Positions 1-7,553 of a DNA stretch of 36,952 nucleotides are shown here, piece after piece. Source of the DNA: CAMDHY01 sp046156265. Lineage in GTDB: Bacteria; Pseudomonadota; Alphaproteobacteria; Rhizobiales; Segnochrobactraceae. The notes below the pieces were generated by a model that saw only the letters and a program-made list of their open reading frames with translations, made no database searches and had not been told where the DNA came from. The stretch covers positions 1 to 36,952 of the forward strand of contig NZ_JAWDIR010000013.1 of the NCBI RefSeq assembly GCF_046156265.1, written 5' to 3'. The position numbers and the translations under genes are program-made. How positions within the stretch are numbered: the first letter of the stretch is position 1; each line of letters opens with the position of its first letter.

Positions 1-229
1 AGGTGCGCTTGTCGTAGATTGATGTCGCCAGCGAAAACTCACTCTTCTTTTGGTTCCTTGGCGCGAAGCCTCGGCTTGAAATAAACCACTCGCCGCGCAA
101 GTCTTTCCACTGCGTTAGTTCGCTCTTCTTCGTGAAATCAAACTTTTTCGTTTCCGCCTGAACGGACGGCACTGCCGACGCCAACACCACGGCAGCCAAC
201 ACCGCCCTCGACCAACTCCCCTTCAACAT
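1..229 (-). CDS. Secreted hypothetical protein, 5' part only (runs off the left edge)
   Basis: A reading frame opens at ATG 229-227 on the minus strand and stays open to the window edge (76 codons), so only the N-terminus is seen. A GAGGGGG ribosome binding site lies 4-5 nt before the ATG. Residues 1-24 look like a Sec signal peptide: K3 and R8 followed by a hydrophobic stretch (AVLAAVVLASAVP) and a likely cleavage site after VQA. The mature part begins with Lys-rich sequence, then a WKDLRGEW segment and an aromatic/charged stretch. I do not recognise the family. Export to the periplasm is inferred from the signal peptide only. GC is clearly lower than in the block after 3.2 kb. Confidence 0.65.
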   Translation of the reverse strand, partial: MLKGSWSRAVLAAVVLASAVPSVQAETKKFDFTKKSELTQWKDLRGEWFISSRGFAPRNQKKSEFSLATSIYDKRT

Positions 230-451
230 GATGCCCCCTCGGCAACGGTTGTAGCTGGGCCGAAGCTCTCATTGTGGGTGTAGCATCTGTCAAGGGATTC
301 CAATTTTGGGTGCCTGAACAGGTTGGCGACGCTGGTTCCGGGCGCGGGGGCGCCCGCGTCCAGGCCGACCAGGGCCTGGCGATCGCGGCGCGGCGGACGG
401 AACATGGGGGCGCGTCCGGCGTTCTGTGGCGAGACGATCGGAGAGCGCCCC

Positions 452-532
452 ATGGACATCCCCTATCCCCTCGCAATCGCCCTTGTCGCAGCCACCTACG
501 GCTTCATCGCCGTCGGCACATGGGTGATGTGA
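452..532 (+). CDS. Possible 26-residue single-span membrane peptide
   Basis: A short frame starts at ATG 452 and ends at TGA 530-532. GGAGAG lies about 7 nt upstream, a good ribosome binding site. The product has a charged/proline N-terminus (MDIPYP) followed by one hydrophobic segment of about 19 residues (LAIALVAATYGFIAVGTWV). This is the shape of the small single-span proteins that often bind larger membrane complexes, but no family is recognised. It sits in about 400 bases that otherwise hold no gene, between the secreted protein and the receiver gene. A chance frame cannot be excluded. Confidence 0.4.
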   Translation: MDIPYPLAIALVAATYGFIAVGTWVM

Positions 533-652
533 CGCGTCGCGCCGAAGGCACGCGGCGCATGCCGACCGGAGAATGGCCGTGTGCGCATTCCAGGAATTTG
601 CAGTAGGGTGCAAGATCGCCGAGGCGCACTCGCTCCTACTGCAGTGGAAAAT

Positions 653-1045
653 ATGGCCCCTTTCGTCCTGATCGTGGAAGACGATGAGGATCTCCGGCCG
701 GAGTTGGTCGAGTTCCTTCGCAGGCGCGGCCGTCGCGTGAGGGGGTGTGAATCTTTGGCAGCGGCCCGCAAGACGCTTGATGAGACGCTGGCAAAACGCA
801 CTGCACCGCAGCATATCATCAGCGACGTCGGTCTGCCCGACGGTGACGGTCTAGGGTTGTTCTCCGAGTTCGCGCATCGCCTGCCCGACACCCGCTGGCT
901 GCTGATGTCCGGCAGCCACGACGTCGAGAGGCTGACGAAGACGCTGCGCCACTTGGAAACGCCGCATCGTCCCCTGGTGATCGAGAAACCGTTCTCCCTG
1001 CGAGTTCTGCAAAAGTTCGTCGACGACAGTCCGCCGGAAGATTAA
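653..1045 (+). CDS. Stand-alone response regulator receiver protein
   Basis: The 130-residue product is a single CheY-like receiver domain with no DNA-binding or enzymatic output domain. The acidic pocket is E9/D10/D11, the phosphoacceptor is D58 (IISDVGLPDGDG), the switch Ser is S86 (LLMSGS) and the conserved Lys is K112 (EKPF). I chose ATG 653 because the domain begins at residue 4; in-frame GTG 644 would add three residues. The hybrid kinase gene starts 5 nt after the stop, so the two are almost certainly one transcript and partners. It may act as a phosphate shuttle or sink, or bind another protein. No output regulator lies in the window. Confidence 0.85.
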   Translation: MAPFVLIVEDDEDLRPELVEFLRRRGRRVRGCESLAAARKTLDETLAKRTAPQHIISDVGLPDGDGLGLFSEFAHRLPDTRWLLMSGSHDVERLTKTLRHLETPHRPLVIEKPFSLRVLQKFVDDSPPED

Positions 1046-1050
1046 CCTGG

Positions 1051-3003
1051 ATGGCGAAGAAGGTCGCCCGCTCGGCGCTCGACAATCCCGAACAGCATCT
1101 CCACCTGTTCATCGAGGAAGTGCGCGATTACGCGCTTCTGATGTTGGATGCAAACGGCAACGTTCTGACCTGGAATGCGGGTGCCCGAGCGATCAAGGGT
1201 TACGACGCGCACGACATCGTCGGCCGTCACTTTTCTGTGTTCTACACACCGGAAGACAACGCGGCCGGCAAGCCACAGCAGGCCTTGGCGACGGCCGTGG
1301 CGGAGGGGCGGTTCAGCGACGTCGGCCAGCGGGTGCGGAACGACGGTTCGCGCTTCCTCGCCGACGTGGTCATCACGGCGATCTTCGGGCCCCGTGGCAA
1401 GCTCCTCGGCTTCGGCAAGATCACGCGCGACATCAGTGCGGGCGGTGCCGCCACAGACCAGCTGCGGGCGAGCGAACTTCGCCTGCAGTCGCTGGTGGAT
1501 ACCGTTCTCGACACGCTGGTCGACGGCCTGATCATCATCGACCGCAAGGGCAGCATACAGACCTACAACCGCGCCTGCGAAAGGTTGTTCGGCTACGACG
1601 CCGCTAGCGTCATCGGCAGGAACGTCCGCATGCTGATGCCGCCGGAGATCAGCCACGAGCACGATCAATACCTGCGGAATTATCATACGACCGGCGTGCG
1701 CAAGATCATCGGCATCTCGCGCGAGGTCACGGGCCAGCGCAAGGACGGCTCGACTTTTCCCATGCACCTGGCGGTCGGCGAGGCCAGCCATCGCGGTGAG
1801 CCGATCTATGTCGGCATCATCCGCGACCTGACCGCGCGCAACCATACCGAAGAGCAGCTTCGGCAGTCTCAGAAGATGGAGGCAGTCGGCCAGCTGACCG
1901 GCGGCATCGCGCACGACTTCAACAACATCCTGATGGTGGTCATGGCCAACGCCGAGGCTTTGCTGGAGTCGAGGAGCCTCAAGCCCGCGGTGCGCCGGCG
2001 CGTTCAGCAGATCAGCAAGGCGACCGGACGCGCAGCCGAACTGACGCGTCAGCTGCTCGCCTTCTCGCGGCGCCAGCCGCTGCGCCCCCAGCCGACGAAC
2101 CTGAACGAGCTGGTGACGGCGACCGGCAAGCTCCTGCATCGGGTGCTGGGCGAGCCCATCCAGATCAAATCCTCGTTGGCGTCGGATCTGTGGACCGTCG
2201 ACGCCGACCGCGCCCAGCTCGAATCGGCCCTGATCAATCTCGCCCTCAACGCACGCGATGCCATGCCAGGCGGCGGTCGCCTGCTGATCGAGACGCGCAA
2301 CCAACTCTTCGATTCCGACTATGCCGCGCAACAACCTGATGTCACCGAGGGCGACTATGTCATGCTCGCCGTCAGCGATGATGGCATCGGCATCCCGAGC
2401 GAGTCGCTGAGCCGTGTCTTCGACCCCTTCTTCACGACGAAAGAGGTCGGCAAGGGGACTGGGCTCGGGCTCAGCATGGTCTATGGCTTCATCAAGCAAT
2501 CCAATGGTCACATCCGGATCTACAGCGAGGTCGGAAAGGGAACGACCGTGCGCCTCTACCTGCCGCGCACCGGCGCAATTGCCGAAACGGCGCCCGAGCC
2601 GGATAGCGATCTCATGCCGCGGGGTGACGAGCGCATCCTGCTCGTCGAGGACGATCCGCAGGTCCGCGAAAGCGTCGTCGAGCAGTTGCGCGGCCTTGGC
2701 TACGACGTGGTGGAAGCAAGCGGTGGCGACGCGGCACTAACAATGCTCACTGCGGCCACCGCGCCATTCGACTTGTTGCTGACCGACGTCGTGATGCCCG
2801 GCAAGCTCGGCGGAAAGGCGCTGGCCGACGAGGCGGCGCAGCGGTGGCCGCACATGGCGATCGTGTTCATGTCGGGCTACAGCGAGGACGCGATCACCCA
2901 TCAGGGCCAGCTCGATCCCGGCGTTCGGCTCCTGACGAAGCCCTTTCGCAAGCACGATCTTGCCGCGATGGTGCGAAAATCGCTCGACGAATCGCACTCC
3001 TGA
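1051..3003 (+). CDS. Hybrid sensor histidine kinase, PAS-PAS(FixL-like)-HisKA-HATPase-REC
   Basis: The 650-residue protein has no membrane segment and should be cytoplasmic. Order: PAS1 about 16-128, PAS2 about 140-262, HisKA with phosphoacceptor H288 (GGIAHDFNN), HATPase about 385-505 with N box (NLALNARDAM), G1 (DDGIGI) and G2 (GKGTGLGLS), and a C-terminal receiver about 527-645 with D579 (LLTDVVMPG) and K630. PAS2 resembles the haem PAS domain of FixL: H204 falls at the proximal haem ligand (H200 in Bradyrhizobium FixL) and R224 at the O2-contacting arginine (R220), with L240 and V242 at the distal-pocket L236/I238. N210 and K218 differ from FixL R206 and H214. An O2-sensing role is therefore plausible but inferred. 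It follows the stand-alone receiver by 5 nt. Autophosphorylation at H288 would pass to D579 and possibly to the receiver protein. Confidence 0.92.
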   Translation: MAKKVARSALDNPEQHLHLFIEEVRDYALLMLDANGNVLTWNAGARAIKGYDAHDIVGRHFSVFYTPEDNAAGKPQQALATAVAEGRFSDVGQRVRNDGSRFLADVVITAIFGPRGKLLGFGKITRDISAGGAATDQLRASELRLQSLVDTVLDTLVDGLIIIDRKGSIQTYNRACERLFGYDAASVIGRNVRMLMPPEISHEHDQYLRNYHTTGVRKIIGISREVTGQRKDGSTFPMHLAVGEASHRGEPIYVGIIRDLTARNHTEEQLRQSQKMEAVGQLTGGIAHDFNNILMVVMANAEALLESRSLKPAVRRRVQQISKATGRAAELTRQLLAFSRRQPLRPQPTNLNELVTATGKLLHRVLGEPIQIKSSLASDLWTVDADRAQLESALINLALNARDAMPGGGRLLIETRNQLFDSDYAAQQPDVTEGDYVMLAVSDDGIGIPSESLSRVFDPFFTTKEVGKGTGLGLSMVYGFIKQSNGHIRIYSEVGKGTTVRLYLPRTGAIAETAPEPDSDLMPRGDERILLVEDDPQVRESVVEQLRGLGYDVVEASGGDAALTMLTAATAPFDLLLTDVVMPGKLGGKALADEAAQRWPHMAIVFMSGYSEDAITHQGQLDPGVRLLTKPFRKHDLAAMVRKSLDESHS

Positions 3004-3043
3004 GCCTGCGGCGGCGGGAGGGGCTCCTCGTCCATACCGCCAA

Positions 3044-3061
3044 AGCGGGTCCCCGCTCTTT
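3044..3061 (+). terminator. Weak candidate terminator after the kinase gene
   Basis: A 6-bp stem AGCGGG/CCCGCT with a two-base loop lies 41 nt after the kinase stop and is followed by CTTTG. The U tract is short, so intrinsic termination would be weak. Confidence 0.3.
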
Positions 3062-3213
3062 GCAGATGAGGGGTGAGCGCGGCGATCACACGTTGGCAGT
3101 GCGCGAGCACCCGACTTCACGCCCGCAAGACCGAAGCCGCGCACGAGTGCGCGCCGTCGCGCATCCTCGGCGCAAGTGCTGCTAAAACACTGCTCTCATT
3201 GAGTTTGTCGATT

Positions 3214-3287
3214 TGGCTGGGGGACTAGGATTCGAACCTAGATTAACGGAGTCAGAGTCCGCTGTTCTACCGTTGAACTATCCCCCA
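3214..3287 (-). tRNA. tRNA-Gln (anticodon CUG)
   Basis: Read on the minus strand, a complete 74-nt cloverleaf is present. The acceptor stem TGGGGGA pairs with TCCCCCA, the D arm holds TTCAACGGTAGAA, the anticodon stem GCGGA/TCCGT encloses the loop CTCTGAC with anticodon CTG, and the T arm carries GGTTCGAATCC. The discriminator is G73 and CCA is encoded. The weak U1-A72 pair and G73 are known identity elements of glutaminyl tRNA synthetase substrates. It reads CAG codons. Its 3' end faces left, exactly where base composition changes from the high-GC core to the lower-GC left segment. Confidence 0.96.
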
Positions 3288-3689
3288 TCCGTCACGCGAC
3301 AGATGGTGCGGCGGCCGCGTCGGCGGCGCGCCGCGGCTGCACGGCGCGCGGCTTATAGCGCGGCCGCGCGGCAATGCGCAACCACCTCTGACACCCCCCA
3401 GCAAAATGTGGCTCCGGCGGCCTGGCCCGCGGCGCCGTGCCCTTCTGGAGACCGCGGCCCGGGCGTCCGGTCGCGACGATGCTGGCCCCGGTCGTGCGCC
3501 GACATGCCCCCGGGACCACGGTCTGTGGGCGCGACGACAGACGCCTGCAACGCGTGATCTGCCAGCGACGCCTGTCTGGCCACGGACGCTGCCGTCCGAC
3601 GATGACCGGTTTGTAGTGGGACGCCGGCTTGATAGACTGGGGCGGACTGCCGGAGCTCCGGCACTGCGATTTTGGATCGGCGGTAACAC
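3288..3689. other. Gene-free 400-nt interval before ppx
   Basis: No supportable gene is seen between tRNA-Gln and ppx. It is very GC-rich and probably contains the promoters of tRNA-Gln (leftward) and ppx-rlmE (rightward). The only distinct structure is the 16-bp palindrome listed separately. Confidence 0.5.
3648..3663. promoter_or_regulatory. Perfect 16-bp palindrome upstream of ppx
   Basis: TGCCGGAGCTCCGGCA is a perfect palindrome ending 26 nt before the ppx start codon. It could be a dimeric repressor operator or an RNA hairpin in the ppx leader. No regulator can be assigned. Confidence 0.35.
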
Positions 3690-4769
3690 GTGTCTGCAGA
3701 CAGGGAGGACGGGACGACGGCGGTCGTTCGCGAGCCGTTCGAGCGTGCGCCGGGCCGCCGGCCGTCGTCGCGCGTCTATGCCGCCCTCGATCTCGGCACC
3801 AACAACTGCCGCCTGCTGATCGCCGAGCCGCGCGGCCATGGCTTCCGCGTCGTCGATGCGTTCTCGCGCATCGTCCGCCTCGGCGAGGGGCTCGCCCGCA
3901 CCGGGCGTCTCAGCGAGCCGGCGATGGACCGCGCCGTCGAGGCCCTGAAGATCTGCCGCCGCAAGCTCGTCGACCGCTCGGTCTCGCGGGCGCGCCTGAT
4001 CGCCACCGAGGCCTGCCGGGCGGCGATCAACGGCTCGGAGTTCCTCGCCCGCGTCAAGGACGAGGCCGAGCTCGACCTCGAGATCGTCTCCCGCGAGACG
4101 GAGGCGCGCCTCGCCGTCGTCGGCTGCGCCGGCCTCGTCGACATCGAGAGCGACGGCGCCATCCTCTTCGATATCGGCGGCGGCTCGTCGGAAGTGGTCT
4201 GGATCGACATCGCCGGCAAGGGCGCCCACCGCGGCGTCGACCGCGCCATCGGCGCCTGGGCCTCGCTGCCGGTCGGTGTCGTGACGCTCGCCGAGCGCTT
4301 CGGCGGCCACGAGGTCGACGCGCCGCTGTTCGAGGCGATGGTGGCCGACGTGACGCTGCGGCTGGAGGCCTTCCGCGCCGCCCCGGAGATCGACCGCGCA
4401 GCGGCTGGCGGGCGCATCCACCTGCTCGGCACCTCCGGTACCGTGACGACGCTCGCCGGCGTCCATCTCGGCCTCGACCGCTACGACCGCCGCCGCGTCG
4501 ACGGTCTCTGGCTCGCGGCCGACGAGGTCGACCAGATGGTGGCGCGCATCTGCGCGATGTCGCACGCCGACCGCATCGCCAGCCCGTGCATCGGCCACGA
4601 TCGCGCCGACCTCGTCATCGCCGGCTGCGCCATCCTCGAGGCGATCCGCCGCCGCTGGCCGTGCACGCGGCTGCGCGTCGCCGACCGCGGCCTGCGCGAG
4701 GGCATCCTCGCCGAGCTCATCGACGCCGACCGCCGCGACGGCTACGGCGACCAGGACGGCTGGCGATGA
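3690..4769 (+). CDS. ppx: Ppx/GppA family exopolyphosphatase/pppGpp phosphohydrolase
   Basis: The 359-residue protein has the ASKHA fold of the Ppx/GppA family, which removes terminal phosphate from polyphosphate or converts pppGpp to ppGpp. Phosphate-1 motif: AALDLGTNNCRLL near residues 31-43. Catalytic Glu region: ATEACRAAIN. Phosphate-2 motif: FDIGGGSSEVVW. A further Gly-rich loop LLGTSGTVTTLA and the C-terminal ADRGLREGIL also match. It has only the two-domain core, like the short alphaproteobacterial forms. The start is GTG 3690, giving a basic, unstructured N-terminus of about 28 residues before the fold; a later start is possible. The stop overlaps the rlmE ATG (ATGA), so the two genes are translationally coupled. 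Substrate preference cannot be told from sequence. Confidence 0.9.
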   Translation: MSADREDGTTAVVREPFERAPGRRPSSRVYAALDLGTNNCRLLIAEPRGHGFRVVDAFSRIVRLGEGLARTGRLSEPAMDRAVEALKICRRKLVDRSVSRARLIATEACRAAINGSEFLARVKDEAELDLEIVSRETEARLAVVGCAGLVDIESDGAILFDIGGGSSEVVWIDIAGKGAHRGVDRAIGAWASLPVGVVTLAERFGGHEVDAPLFEAMVADVTLRLEAFRAAPEIDRAAAGGRIHLLGTSGTVTTLAGVHLGLDRYDRRRVDGLWLAADEVDQMVARICAMSHADRIASPCIGHDRADLVIAGCAILEAIRRRWPCTRLRVADRGLREGILAELIDADRRDGYGDQDGWR

Positions 4770-5554
4770 GCGCCTCGGGCAAGGGTGCGGGCGGCGGCAA
4801 GGGGGCTGCCGGTGGCGGCAAGGGGACGGCCAGCAGTGGCCGTGGCTCGGGCGAACGGGCGCTGAAGGTGCGGGTGAAGACCGCCAAGAAGCGCACGGCC
4901 GCCTCGACGCGCTGGCTCGCACGCCAACTCAACGATCCGTACGTCCGCCGCACCAAGGCGGAGGGATACCGGTCGCGGGCAGCCTACAAGCTCATCGAGA
5001 TCGACGAGCAGTACAAGCTGCTCTCGAAGGGCCTGCGCATCGTCGATCTCGGCGCCGCCCCCGGCGGCTGGTGCCAGGTGGCGGCGGCGCGGACGAATTC
5101 CACCGACTCCGACCCGCGCATCGTCGCCATCGACTACCTGCCGGTCGATGCTCTGCCGGGCGTCGTCATCCTGCAGAAGGACTTCCTCGACGAGGATGCC
5201 CCGGCGGCGATCGTCGCGGCCCTTGGCGGGGCCAAGGCAGATCTCGTGCTCTCCGACATGGCCGCGCCGGCGACCGGTCACAAGAAGACCGACCACCTGC
5301 GCATCATGCACCTCTGCGAGGTGGCGGCGGAGTTCGCCCGCGACATCCTGAAGCCCGGCGGTGCCTTCCTCGCCAAGGTGCTGCGCGGCGGCACCGAGAA
5401 CCAGCTGCTCGCCGACCTGAAGCGCGACTTCGCCCAGGTGATGCACGTCAAGCCACCGGCGAGCCGCTCCGATTCGGCCGAGCTCTACGTGCTCGCGAAG
5501 GGGTTCCGGGGGCGCAGCGAGAGCGACGAGGCGCCGGCGGACGCCGCCGACTGA
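4766..5554 (+). CDS. rlmE: 23S rRNA (uridine-2552 2'-O) methyltransferase RlmE (FtsJ/RrmJ)
   Basis: The product (262 residues) has a Rossmann methyltransferase domain with the SAM-binding motif IVDLGAAPGGW (about 92-102). The K-D-K-E catalytic tetrad of RrmJ is present: K75 (AAYKL), D164 (VLSDMA), K204 (FLAKVL) and E239 (SAELY). The family methylates the ribose of U2552 in the A loop of 23S rRNA during late 50S assembly. The first 45 residues are Gly/Lys/Ser-rich, low-complexity and basic, longer than in the E. coli enzyme (about 209 residues) but usual in alphaproteobacteria. The start ATG overlaps the ppx stop. The gene converges on the MFS gene with 44 nt between. Confidence 0.95.
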   Translation: MSASGKGAGGGKGAAGGGKGTASSGRGSGERALKVRVKTAKKRTAASTRWLARQLNDPYVRRTKAEGYRSRAAYKLIEIDEQYKLLSKGLRIVDLGAAPGGWCQVAAARTNSTDSDPRIVAIDYLPVDALPGVVILQKDFLDEDAPAAIVAALGGAKADLVLSDMAAPATGHKKTDHLRIMHLCEVAAEFARDILKPGGAFLAKVLRGGTENQLLADLKRDFAQVMHVKPPASRSDSAELYVLAKGFRGRSESDEAPADAAD

Positions 5555-5598
5555 CGGGCGGAGGTCGTAGCGGCGGGCGTGCGGTCATCGACCGTCGC

Positions 5599-7029
5599 TC
5601 AGGCGCCACCCTCGGACGTGTCGCTGTCGGCGGGCGGTGCACGCCGACGCCGGCCCGACATCGACGCGCCGGCGTCGGCCGGCAGGCGCAGGTAGGTGAG
5701 CACCGGCACCAGCGAGATCGCCCCGAGGATCAGGAACGCCGTCAGATAGTCGGTGAGGGCGATCGAGTGGTCGCCGCTCTGCGACCGCAGCACCTCGAGG
5801 ATGAAGGCGGCGACGGCGACGCCGGTCGACAGCGCCAGCTGCTGGCTCACGCTCGACAGGCTGGTGGCGCGGCTCGTCTGGTCGTCCGGCACGTCGGCAT
5901 AGGTGAGGGCGTTGAGGCAGGTGAACTGCAGCGAGCGGAAGAAGCCGGCGGTGAGCAGCACCACGACGATCACATAGTGCGGCACGCCGTAGATGAAGAG
6001 CCCGGTCACGGCGATGAAGCCGGCGCTGAGCACGCCGTTCACCACCAGCACCGGCTTGAAGCCGACGCGCCGCACGATCGGGGCGGCGGTGAACTTCATC
6101 AGGAGCGCCCCGCCGGCGCCGGCGAAGGTCAGCATGCCGGTCTCGAAGGCGGTGAGGCCGAGGCCGATCTGCAGCATCAGCGGCAGCAGGAACGGGATGG
6201 CGCCGATGCCGATGCGGAACAGGAAGCCGCCGACGACACCCGTGAACAGGGTGCGGTACTTGAACAGCGCGAGGTCGAGCAGCGGCCGGCTCGTCGACCG
6301 GCGCGCGTGGCCGACATAGAGCGTGGTGCAGACGGCACCCGCCGCGAGCAGCGCGAGCGACACCCAGAACGGCACGAACGCCTGCCCGAAGACCGAGAGG
6401 CCGAACACCAGGCCAGACAGGCCTGTGCCGAGCAGCACGAAGCCGAGAGCGTCGAAGCGCCCCGGGTCCTCGGCCCGGAAATCCGGCACGAACAGCCGCG
6501 CCAGGATGAAGCCGACGATGCCGACGGGCACGTTGATCCAGAAGATCCATCGCCAGTCGAAGAAGGTGACGATGAAGCCACCGAGTGGTGGCCCCATCAT
6601 CGGCCCGAGCAGGCTCGGAACCGTCAGCCACGCCATCAGCGCGACGAGCTCGCTGCGCGGCGCGCTGCGGATCACCACGAGGCGCCCGACCGGCGTCATC
6701 ATCGCCCCGCCGATCCCCTGCAGCACGCGGGCGGCGACGAACTGCTCCAGCGTGCTGGAGAAGCCCGAGCAGATCGAGCCGATGGTGAAGACGACGATCG
6801 CCGAGGAGAACACCGCGCGCGCGCCGAACCTGTCCGCCGCCCACCCGGAGGCGGGGATGAAGATCGCGAGGCCGAGGAGATAGGCGGTGAAGGCGAGCTT
6901 CAGTGCGATCGGATCGACTGCGAGGTCGACGGCGATCGCCGGCAGCGCGGTGGCGATCACGGTGGCGTCCACCTGCTCCATGAACAGGGCGGACGCGACG
7001 ATCAACGCGGTGAACTGGGGACGGGTCAC
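5599..7029 (-). CDS. MFS transporter, DHA2 (EmrB/QacA-like) family
   Basis: With start GTG 7029 the product has 476 residues, close to the family norm, and about 14 hydrophobic segments. Motif A is recognisable after TM2 (GWAADRFGARAVF) and motif C in TM5 (PMMGPPLGGFIV), the antiporter signature of DHA1/DHA2 drug:H+ exporters. TM1 carries ALFMEQVDATVIATALPAI with the acidic residue typical of DHA2. The C-terminus ends in a basic/acidic cytoplasmic tail. It should export lipophilic or cationic compounds against protons at the inner membrane; the substrate is unknown. The frame stays open upstream of 7029 but that part is repeat-derived and not membrane-like. No clear ribosome binding site precedes GTG 7029, so the exact start is uncertain. 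Confidence 0.88.
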   Translation of the reverse strand: MTRPQFTALIVASALFMEQVDATVIATALPAIAVDLAVDPIALKLAFTAYLLGLAIFIPASGWAADRFGARAVFSSAIVVFTIGSICSGFSSTLEQFVAARVLQGIGGAMMTPVGRLVVIRSAPRSELVALMAWLTVPSLLGPMMGPPLGGFIVTFFDWRWIFWINVPVGIVGFILARLFVPDFRAEDPGRFDALGFVLLGTGLSGLVFGLSVFGQAFVPFWVSLALLAAGAVCTTLYVGHARRSTSRPLLDLALFKYRTLFTGVVGGFLFRIGIGAIPFLLPLMLQIGLGLTAFETGMLTFAGAGGALLMKFTAAPIVRRVGFKPVLVVNGVLSAGFIAVTGLFIYGVPHYVIVVVLLTAGFFRSLQFTCLNALTYADVPDDQTSRATSLSSVSQQLALSTGVAVAAFILEVLRSQSGDHSIALTDYLTAFLILGAISLVPVLTYLRLPADAGASMSGRRRRAPPADSDTSEGGA

Positions 7030-7209
7030 GGGCGGGAGGCGTGCCTCGGGAAGGCGGTAGCGGCAGCCGAATTGCCGGGATAGGCGAGGGGGCGGCCGCC
7101 GATCTGTCCGACAATGCCGTAATACGGTCGGCCGCGGCCTGCAAGGGTGATGCGGTGGCGTCGGCCCATGGCGATGCGACGTGCAGGGCGTGGCGAACAG
7201 GCACAGCAC

Positions 7210-7270
7210 GTCCTCCCCCTGCCAGGGGGGAGGACAGCCGGCGCAGCCGGCAGGTGGGGGCCCGTCAATC
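7210..7270 (+). repeat. Intergenic palindromic repeat, left copy
   Basis: A 61-nt unit made of two adjacent stem-loops: a C-run/G-run hairpin centred on CTGCCAGG and a second hairpin CCGGCGCAGCCGG, followed by AGGTGGGGGCCCGTCAATC. A similar unit in opposite orientation lies at 7302-7362. This resembles the small palindromic (REP/BIME-like) units scattered in alphaproteobacterial genomes; it matches no family that I can name. Confidence 0.7.
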
Positions 7271-7301
7271 AAGAGTGCACGACCGTCGAGGTCGCGCCTC
7301 T

Positions 7302-7362
7302 CGTTGACAGGCCCCACCCTGACCGCTGCGCGGTCTGTCCCTCCCCCTGGCAGGGGAGGGAC
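7302..7362 (-). repeat. Intergenic palindromic repeat, right copy (inverted)
   Basis: The reverse complement of this 61-nt stretch lines up without gaps with 7210-7270: same C-run/TGCCAGG/G-run hairpin, a GCGCAG-centred second hairpin and a GTCAA end. The second hairpin shows compensatory change (ACCGCGCAGCGGT here against CCGGCGCAGCCGG in the left copy), so the fold is retained. The pair can form one large cruciform of about 150 nt between the MFS gene and guaB. Confidence 0.7.
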
Positions 7363-7553
7363 ACGGCGGCACCGTACTGCCGACTACCCTCTGCCGACCG
7401 CCGCACCCCCCACGCTTTGCTTTTGCACCCGCGAAGGCGGCGTGGTAAGTGCCAGCGCCATCTTCACAGGAAGTGCCGGCGAGTGTCGTCGCCGGGTCCG
7501 GCAGGGCCGGTCCCGGACGCCGTCTGCCACTTTCCACCATGCCGGAGCTGGCC

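Noticed and set aside
1042..2511. Long open frame antisense to the histidine kinase
   Set aside because: Shadow of the GC-rich codon pattern; the plus strand encodes complete PAS, HisKA and HATPase motifs.
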